Of a stretch of DNA of 64,000 nucleotides, positions 58,822 through 64,000 are shown piece by piece (the stretch's first letter is position 1; the number at the start of each line of letters is the position of its first letter). The position numbers were made by a program, and so were the translations under genes. The DNA lies in contig CAVTVQ010000006.1 of assembly GCA_963738205.1 (NCBI GenBank), positions 930,001 to 994,000 on the forward strand, given 5' to 3'. The notes under the pieces were generated by a model. The model was not told the origin of the DNA and did not search any database. It saw only the letters and a list, made by a program, of their open reading frames with translations. This DNA is from DATFQE01 sp963738205 (GTDB lineage: Bacteria; Actinomycetota; Thermoleophilia; Gaiellales; Gaiellaceae).

Positions 58822-59074
58822 ACCAGCCGATCCAGGTGAGTTGCGGTGAGATTGGCTCATCTAAGGCGTCTCCGACCGCGTCAGGTCAGGGTGGACCAGC
58901 TTAGATGGGTACAAAACGGGTAGAAAATTCGCGTCAGTTCTGGCAACACTCAAGGCGACGTTCGAGTCGGATTCGGCGGACCTAACCGAACAGCTTTCAA
59001 ACCTCTCGCCGAGCCTGGGAGAACTGTTCGCCACGGTCTAGATCCGTCTCAGACATTTGCTCCATTCGCCAAAC
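58822..59074. other. Non-coding remainder after scar B
   Basis: About 250 bases without a credible gene. It holds the paired repeat at 58907-58927. The sequence is less GC-rich than the surroundings and may be the decayed end of an integrase gene or an attachment region. Confidence 0.5.
58907..58927 (+). repeat. Paired GGGTA(C/G)AAAA repeat beside scar B
   Basis: GGGTACAAAAC is followed directly by GGGTAGAAAA. A similar pair (GGGTAGAAA twice) lies at 63017-63037, past the fragment of another tRNA. Confidence 0.6.
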
Positions 59075-59105
59075 GTCGGGCGACGGCCTAACGCCGTCGC
59101 CCGAC
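59075..59105 (-). terminator. Strong stem-loop terminator after the secreted-protein gene
   Basis: A perfect 13-bp stem (GTCGGGCGACGGC with its complement) and five-base loop, 30 bases past the stop of the gene at 59135. It ends the second regulator/DUF4242/secreted-protein unit. Confidence 0.75.
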
Positions 59106-59134
59106 AGTGAAATCCCCAACGCGCCGCGTCGGCG

Positions 59135-59560
59135 CTACTCGGTGAAGCTGTAGCTCCCGTCCCAATGCCACGCACCGCTGGAATCGACGGACACTTTGGC
59201 GTCTGCCTGAAAACCCGCGAGCGCGCCGGTGCCGCCGGAGAACGTCAGACGACCCTTGGCCTTCGCGAGGTCGAGGATGACGTGGCCGTACGCGTCGCTC
59301 CCGTCAGCGGACGAAAGAACGATGTCGGAGTCCAGCGTGCCGTTGCTCGGGGCGCTGAGGTAGATCACCCGCATTCCCGTCTTGATCGGGTCGATGTTCG
59401 CGGACACGATCGTGCAGAACGAACCGACTGCCCCGTTGTACTGCGAACACTCCTTCGTAACGTGCAGACGCCCACTCGTCGGAGTCGATTTGGCGAAGCC
59501 AGCGGTCGCCACGGATCCCACGGCGGCGACGGCCAAGATGAGCGCCAAGATTCGTTTCAT
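59135..59560 (-). CDS. Small secreted protein, allene-oxide-cyclase-like barrel
   Basis: A 141-residue exported protein. The signal peptide covers about residues 1-24 (ILALILAVAAVGSVATAGFA). The mature part of about 118 residues is rich in strands, has two Cys (KECSQYNGAVGSFC) that could form a disulfide, and ends in 'FSGGTGALAGFQADAKVSVD' and 'WHWDGSYSF', a pattern seen in allene-oxide-cyclase/dirigent-like barrels. Function unknown. Its ATG shares a base with the TGA of the DUF4242 gene, and a GAGAGGAG site precedes it. Confidence 0.75.
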   Translation of the reverse strand: MKRILALILAVAAVGSVATAGFAKSTPTSGRLHVTKECSQYNGAVGSFCTIVSANIDPIKTGMRVIYLSAPSNGTLDSDIVLSSADGSDAYGHVILDLAKAKGRLTFSGGTGALAGFQADAKVSVDSSGAWHWDGSYSFTE

Positions 59561-59835
59561 CACCGTTCTCCTCTCTCGGTAGTTGACGGTTCGTCAACGC
59601 CGATCTCCTCTGCTGCAACGATCCGCGCGAACGGCACGCCCGCGATCTCGTTGGCGTCTCTGACGTCGTTGGCGGTGTCGGCCTCGAAGCGGCAGAAGCA
59701 CGAGTCGTCCGCCGGGATGTACGTCGATCCGAGATGCGCCGCGAGGCCTCGTTGCCGCCGAAGGCGGGCGAGCGCGGCCTCGAGCCAATCGCGATTGCGT
59801 CCTGGCAGGTAGCGCTCTACGAGGTAGGTCGGCAT
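59560..59835 (-). CDS. DUF4242 / SCO4226-like small protein, second copy
   Basis: A 91-residue protein opening 'MPTYLVERYLPGRN', with 'DSCFCRFEADTANDVRDANE' and 'VPFARIVAAEEIG', the same pattern as the protein at 19067-19351. It starts 54 bases after the LAL gene; in the first unit the distance is 57 bases. Start ATG 59835 was chosen for the conserved opening; longer starts lie between the genes. Confidence 0.8.
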   Translation of the reverse strand: MPTYLVERYLPGRNRDWLEAALARLRRQRGLAAHLGSTYIPADDSCFCRFEADTANDVRDANEIAGVPFARIVAAEEIGVDEPSTTERGER

Positions 59836-59889
59836 CACGTTCACGATCCCGCTAGAACGCCGCGCGATCAACCGCAAAAATTTGTGGAT

Positions 59890-62637
59890 TTACTCCGGCG
59901 CGGCGCCGCGTGCCGCAAGCTCGGTTCGAGAGCTGACACCGAGCTTGCGATAGACCTTCGAGAGGTTCCACGCGACCGTGTTCGGGCTCAGCCTCAGCTC
60001 TCTGGCGACATCGCGGTTCGAGCGCCCGGCGACGACGAGCTCGACGATCCGCCGCTCGGTCTCCGAGAGCTCGCTGCCCGATGCGGTGCGCCCGCCGATC
60101 CGCCGCAGCTCCGAGCGCGCGTTCTCCGACCAGAGGCGGGCGCCGAGCCGCTCGAAGATCTCGACGGCGTGTTCGAGGGTGTCCCGGGCGGCACGCTTGT
60201 GCTGCGCTTGGCGGTGCAAGGTCCCGAGCGCGAGAAGCGTCCTCCCCAGCTCGAACTGATTCGCCTCTTGCGGCGGTTCTGGCTCGACGGCCGCCGCCTC
60301 AAAAGCAGCGATTGCACGTACCTGATCGCCCCTCGAGGCGTGGAGAAGCCCGCGCGCGCGATGAGCGAGTGAGCGCACCGCTGTGTCGGACCCGGCGGCG
60401 TGTTCCTCGAGGAGATCGAGCAGACGTTCGGCGGTCTGAGGATCGCCGCTGCCGATGAGCGCCTCGATTGCGACGGAGCCTGCAACCTGGGCGCGATACT
60501 CGTCCATGTCCTGGTCCTTCGCGAACAGGGGCTCGACGTGTGACCACGCGGCTTCCGCGTCGCCCACGGAGAGCTCGAACGTCGCGAGCGCCCGACCGAG
60601 TTGATAGGCGTAGTCCGCGATGCCAGTCCGCTCCGCGACCTGGAGCAAGTCGGGAGTCTCTGTTTGTAGTCGCCCGACCTCGCCTCTATGCGCAGCTATC
60701 TGGACCAGGATGTTGCGGCAAAGCGGAAGAAAATTGTCCCAGCCCGTTTGGCGTGCGACCTCCATCGACTCGCCACAATGTCGTGCTGCCGTATCCCATT
60801 CTCCCGACGCGACCTCAAGCTCGGCAAGGAAGAAGAGTCGTCCGACAACCCAAGGATCGCCCCGTTCGCGCGCTTCGGCGATGAGCCCTTCCCACATCAT
60901 GCGCGCCTCCGCGTGGCGGTCGCAGCGGCCCAGGATCCTGGCCAGCACAATTCGCGCGTCGGCGTTGCCATCCGTGCGCTCCGCGATCTCGATCGCGCGA
61001 TCCAACAGGTCGCGGCGGAGACGCCCGGTGCGCCAGAACGTGACTCTCGCGAACGTGATCAGGCTGACGCCGAGCGTCTCCGCTTCAGTCAGTTCCTCGG
61101 CGAGGATCAGCGCATCCTCGGCGTACTTTGCCCCGCCCCTGGAATCCCATCCGGCGGCCGCCATCCACGCAAGCGCGCAGAGAATATGGACCTTCTGGCG
61201 CTTGGCGAGACCGGGCTCGACAAGCGCACGGCGGTACAGACTCTTAGCCTCTCGAAAGCCCTCCGTTGGTGGCCCCATACTCGCGAGCCGGCTCAAGGCT
61301 TCGGCTCTGATTGGTCCCGGGACGGAAGAGCCAATCGCGTCGCCGAGAAAAGCCCTTGCCCTTTTCGCGTCGCCCGCAGACAGGCAGTGCTGGGCTGCGG
61401 CGATCCGGCGCTCGTTCACAGTGTCTACGGCATCCAGCGGCGTCAGAGCTACGGCCCGCTCGGCGAGCTCCGCCGCGACCAGAGCTGCGCCACGCGCGTG
61501 GGCGTGCGCCACCGCGGCGTCCAAGGCTGCCGCGATTCCTTCGTCCGGCCCGGTGGCGGCGATCGCGAGATGGCGGGCGCGCTCTTCGAGATCGACGTGC
61601 AGCTCGGCGAGGTGCCGGTGAAGCCGGCGCCTCCTGTGCAACGGGATCGCCGCGTAGCACGCGGGAGCGAGGAGTGGATGCGTGAAGTGGATCCGCTCGC
61701 CGTCGAACTCGACCACTCCTTGCTTCTCGGCAAGCTCGATGTCGTCGACGGCAGTAGCCGCCAGCGACTCGAGCACCGTCAACGATGGAGCCGCAAGGGC
61801 GGCGACGGCAGCCAGCGTCGTGCGGACGTGCGCCGGCAGCGCTCGCAACCGCTCCGCCACGAAGGCGCTCAAGCTCTCGGGCAGCGCGACACTCGCGCTA
61901 TCGACGCGGAGCGTGCCCGCGGCGATCGCGCGCCCGAACTCGAGCGCGAAGAACGGGTTTCCACCGACGATCTCGTGCACGCGCACCAACTCCGGTCGGG
62001 TCAAGTTGAGCGCCAACCGACTCCAGAGGAGCCGATGGATCGCTCCGGCCGAAAGAGACTGCACGGCGAGCCGTTGGAACGCGGCGAAGGCACGATCGAG
62101 GTCGAGCGGCGCCTCGACGGGCCGTTCGCGCACGGTGGCGAGCACGCCGACCGGTTCGCTCTCCAGCCGTCGCAACATAAACCGCAGCACCTCGGCCGAG
62201 CTTGTATCGATCCACTGCACGTCGTCGAACCCCACAAGCACCGGTCCGTCCTGAGCGAGCGCACGAACGACGGCGAGGAACGCAAGCGCGAGGAGGCGCG
62301 TGTCCGGAGGCTGTCCGTCCGACTCGCGTAGGAGCAATGCGGTCTGGAGCGCATGCCGTTGAATCGGCGCCAAGCGCGGGAGCGTCGTCTCCAATGACGC
62401 TCCGAACAGATCGCCGACGGTTGCAAACGCGACCTGTGTCTCGGAACGAGCGGCGCGCGCCGTCAGAACGCGCAAACCGCGCTCGCGCCCAAGGCGCAGC
62501 CCCTCGGACCAAAGCAACGACTTGCCGATCCCCGCATCGCCCTCAAGTAGCAGAGCCTGTCCGCCTGCAGGTACCGCCTGCAGAAACGCCTCGAGCGCCA
62601 GCAGTTCGATCCGCCTGCCAATGATTTCGCCGGCCAT
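59890..62637 (-). CDS. LuxR-family regulator with N-terminal AAA ATPase (LAL type), third copy
   Basis: A 915-residue LAL regulator: Walker A GDAGIGKSL (residues 33-41), Walker B in 'VLVGFDDVQWIDTSS' near 135, TPR-like helices in the middle and a C-terminal LuxR helix-turn-helix (LSETERRIVELVVAGRSNRD, then NTVAWNLSKVYRKLGVSSRT). It is closer in length and layout to the copy at 19409-22144 than to that at 52191. ATG 62637 follows AGGAGGGCG; upstream in-frame starts have none. It heads the second regulator/DUF4242/secreted-protein unit. Confidence 0.9.
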   Translation of the reverse strand: MAGEIIGRRIELLALEAFLQAVPAGGQALLLEGDAGIGKSLLWSEGLRLGRERGLRVLTARAARSETQVAFATVGDLFGASLETTLPRLAPIQRHALQTALLLRESDGQPPDTRLLALAFLAVVRALAQDGPVLVGFDDVQWIDTSSAEVLRFMLRRLESEPVGVLATVRERPVEAPLDLDRAFAAFQRLAVQSLSAGAIHRLLWSRLALNLTRPELVRVHEIVGGNPFFALEFGRAIAAGTLRVDSASVALPESLSAFVAERLRALPAHVRTTLAAVAALAAPSLTVLESLAATAVDDIELAEKQGVVEFDGERIHFTHPLLAPACYAAIPLHRRRRLHRHLAELHVDLEERARHLAIAATGPDEGIAAALDAAVAHAHARGAALVAAELAERAVALTPLDAVDTVNERRIAAAQHCLSAGDAKRARAFLGDAIGSSVPGPIRAEALSRLASMGPPTEGFREAKSLYRRALVEPGLAKRQKVHILCALAWMAAAGWDSRGGAKYAEDALILAEELTEAETLGVSLITFARVTFWRTGRLRRDLLDRAIEIAERTDGNADARIVLARILGRCDRHAEARMMWEGLIAEARERGDPWVVGRLFFLAELEVASGEWDTAARHCGESMEVARQTGWDNFLPLCRNILVQIAAHRGEVGRLQTETPDLLQVAERTGIADYAYQLGRALATFELSVGDAEAAWSHVEPLFAKDQDMDEYRAQVAGSVAIEALIGSGDPQTAERLLDLLEEHAAGSDTAVRSLAHRARGLLHASRGDQVRAIAAFEAAAVEPEPPQEANQFELGRTLLALGTLHRQAQHKRAARDTLEHAVEIFERLGARLWSENARSELRRIGGRTASGSELSETERRIVELVVAGRSNRDVARELRLSPNTVAWNLSKVYRKLGVSSRTELAARGAAPE

Positions 62638-62774
62638 CGCCCTCCTGTCGGGAGCCGATGCTGCTGACATTGTGAACCCGACGGAGAAATCAGGAATAGC
62701 CGGAGGCTCTCGAGCTCCGCTCGGCCAATTCAGTCGGGATGGCACGCGGGGTCGTCGGCCCGACAACGACCGAA

Positions 62775-62811
62775 TGGAGCTAGCCGGACTCGAACCGGCG
62801 ACCTCCTGGGT
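62775..62811 (-). repeat. 3' fragment of a different tRNA, integration scar C
   Basis: The minus strand reads AGGAGGTC, then a five-pair T-arm (GCCGG TTCGAGT CCGGC), then TAGCTCCA, i.e. the variable region, T-arm and acceptor 3' strand of a tRNA. No 5' half follows: the matching GGAGCTA acceptor strand is absent. The amino acid cannot be named. Confidence 0.6.
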
Positions 62812-63070
62812 GAGATCCGGATATCGCGGCGCGAGTTGAAACCACGCTTCACGTCGATTTGGATCAGCAGCTGACTGAGGGCCGTCATGTTGAGAGGACC
62901 ACCGAGTTCACCGTCGACTCGGAGCACGGGACGAGCACCCTAGGCCACCAACGAACTGGACTGGCCATTGTCAGACGTCGCGGGCGGAACGAACCGCCCC
63001 TCACTCAACGTGACGTGGGTAGAAACTCGGGTAGAAAGTTGGTGCGCGCCTCCGCAGAGAGATAAAGAGA
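62812..63070. other. Non-coding remainder after scar C
   Basis: About 260 bases with no credible gene; it carries the paired repeat at 63017-63037. Layout mirrors the stretch after scar B. Confidence 0.5.
63017..63037 (+). repeat. Paired GGGTAGAAA repeat beside the tRNA gene
   Basis: GGGTAGAAA at 63017-63025 and 63029-63037, separated by CTC. Similar pairs are seen near the other scars. Confidence 0.65.
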
Positions 63071-63090
63071 AGGCCCGCGTGTGCGGGCCT
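63071..63090 (-). terminator. Stem-loop terminator after the initiator tRNA gene
   Basis: AGGCCCGC and its complement with a four-base loop, nine bases past the tRNA 3' end on the minus strand and followed by a T/C-rich tract. The plus strand also shows TTTCTT after the stem. Confidence 0.75.
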
Positions 63091-63098
63091 TTCTTCAG

Positions 63099-63172
63099 TA
63101 GCGGGGGCAGGATTTGAACCTGCGACCTCCGGGTTATGAGCCCGGCGAGCTACCTGACTGCTCCACCCCGCG
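63099..63172 (-). tRNA. Initiator tRNA-Met (CAT), intact
   Basis: A 74-nt gene beginning CGCGGGG and ending CCCCGCTA, with a CAT anticodon, a GGG/CCC-pair-rich anticodon stem (CCGGGCTCATAACCCGG) and T-arm GCAGGTTCAAATCCTGC. The unpaired first base of the acceptor stem (C1 against U72) and the three G-C pairs in the anticodon stem are hallmarks of initiator tRNAs. CCA is not encoded. Its 3' half is repeated at 56.8 and 58.8 kb. Confidence 0.95.
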
Positions 63173-63236
63173 ACGCGGCGGCCATTATAGCGCGCCTTCC
63201 CGGCTCGCGACGGGCGCCACAAAGTCCGCTCAGGCC

Positions 63237-64000
63237 CTAGTTCGCCGGGATGTTCTGGTTGATGTGGAAGAAGTTGTCCGGGTCGTAGCGCTGCTTCAGA
63301 GCCCGGAGCCGGTCGTACTTCTCGGCGCCGTAGGCCTCCGGGACCCGCGCCGGATCGTCGTCGCCGAGGAAGTTCACGTAGACGCCCTCGTGCCAAGGCT
63401 CGAGCGCCGACCAGAAACCGCGCACCCACTCGCGCTCCTCCTCGAAGCCGTCGGCGGTCTCGGTACAGGCGCCGATGTTGTAGGTGAAGCCGGCGGTGCG
63501 CCCGTTGAACGCCGTCTCGTCGTCGCCGACGCGCGCGACGGCGCCGCCCATCTGCCAGATCGGGAACGACGTCAGCGGCGAGGAGATCTGCAGCGACCGC
63601 TCCATCGTGATGTCGATGACCTCGTCGGTCAGCTCGGCGAGGTCGCAGCTCTTGAAGTAGTACCACCGGTGCGGAACGAAGCTGGGGTCGAACATCGCCT
63701 GGTGCGCGAGGTACGGCTTGACCACGCAGACGTCTGCGACCGGCGGTCCGAACTGCCTCAGCGGCCGGATCACGCGCTCGCCCTCGTCCGGGTCGCCCAC
63801 CCAGCATGGGACGACCATCACGACCGGCTGCCCGTGCAGTTCGTCGGGGACGAATGGCAGCGGCGGCGCCTTCCGATGGATCACGATCGTCATCAGCTCG
63901 TCCGGCGCTTCGGCGATCCAGTCGCGGTAGAAGCGCAGGACCTCGCCGGATCGCTCCATCGGCCAGAAGATCGGCCCTGCCAGCACCTGCATTCCGAGCG
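63237..64000 (-). CDS. FAD-binding BBE-type oxidase, C-terminal part (cut by window end)
   Basis: At least 254 residues of a berberine-bridge-type FAD oxidase; the N-terminal FAD-binding half lies beyond the window. The visible part has the substrate domain (LAGPIFWPMERSGEVLRFYR) and the BBE end (YDPDNFFHINQNI). It is a paralogue of the gene at 46551-47951 but clearly diverged. The frame is open through position 64000. Confidence 0.88.
   Translation of the reverse strand, partial: LGMQVLAGPIFWPMERSGEVLRFYRDWIAEAPDELMTIVIHRKAPPLPFVPDELHGQPVVMVVPCWVGDPDEGERVIRPLRQFGPPVADVCVVKPYLAHQAMFDPSFVPHRWYYFKSCDLAELTDEVIDITMERSLQISSPLTSFPIWQMGGAVARVGDDETAFNGRTAGFTYNIGACTETADGFEEEREWVRGFWSALEPWHEGVYVNFLGDDDPARVPEAYGAEKYDRLRALKQRYDPDNFFHINQNIPAN

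Overview
The window comes from a high-GC actinobacterium. The gene families (LuxR regulators with large ATPase domains, DUF4242 proteins, juvenile-hormone-type epoxide hydrolases, PYROXD2-like oxidoreductases, berberine-bridge-type FAD oxidases) and the actinobacterial-type SOS box (CGAAC-N4-GTTCG) fit a soil lineage such as Thermoleophilia (Solirubrobacterales or Gaiellales). That placement is inference; no rRNA or marker gene is present. No phage structural module, CRISPR array or biosynthetic gene cluster was seen.

Region by region. 0-6 kb: an encapsulated-ferritin-like gene, a frameshifted VOC gene, then a tightly packed minus-strand operon (citryl-CoA-lyase-like, PaaK-type ligase, YihY/BrkB membrane protein, MetE-like methyltransferase, GST). 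6-17 kb: flavin monooxygenase, WYL regulator, hydrolases, a selenium-binding-protein/methanethiol-oxidase homologue divergent from a TetR gene and a large hydrolase-glycosyltransferase fusion, cupins, methyltransferase and a MarR-GNAT fusion with a perfect operator. 17.7-22.1 kb: LuxR/ATPase regulator, DUF4242 protein and secreted vanadium haloperoxidase in one unit. 22.2-31.8 kb: an SOS-box-controlled but multiply frameshifted DEDDh/GIY-YIG nuclease, a solitary SagB-like dehydrogenase, and a small group holding a metalloprotease with an eCIS-cargo-like N-terminus followed by a PIN-domain protein. 31.76-32.82 kb: an intact IS481-family insertion sequence with 6-bp target duplication sitting exactly on the stop codon of a quinone-reductase-like gene. 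33-50 kb: mostly catabolic and regulatory single genes, including two paralogous epoxide hydrolases that share upstream motif and terminator. 50-64 kb: a region rearranged by integration. An intact initiator tRNA gene (63.1 kb) is accompanied by two 3'-half copies of itself (56.8 and 58.8 kb), a fragment of another tRNA (62.8 kb) and paired short repeats. Between them lie a PYROXD2-like gene and a second regulator/DUF4242/secreted-protein unit.

The most unusual signal is that the same three-gene arrangement (LuxR-type ATPase regulator, then about 55 bp, then a DUF4242 protein, then a translationally coupled secreted protein) occurs twice in this window with unrelated secreted proteins, once between tRNA-derived integration scars. 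The other leads are the hydrolase-glycosyltransferase fusion, the possible eCIS cargo protease, and an adenylate-cyclase-like protein whose fused hydrolase domain has lost its nucleophile.
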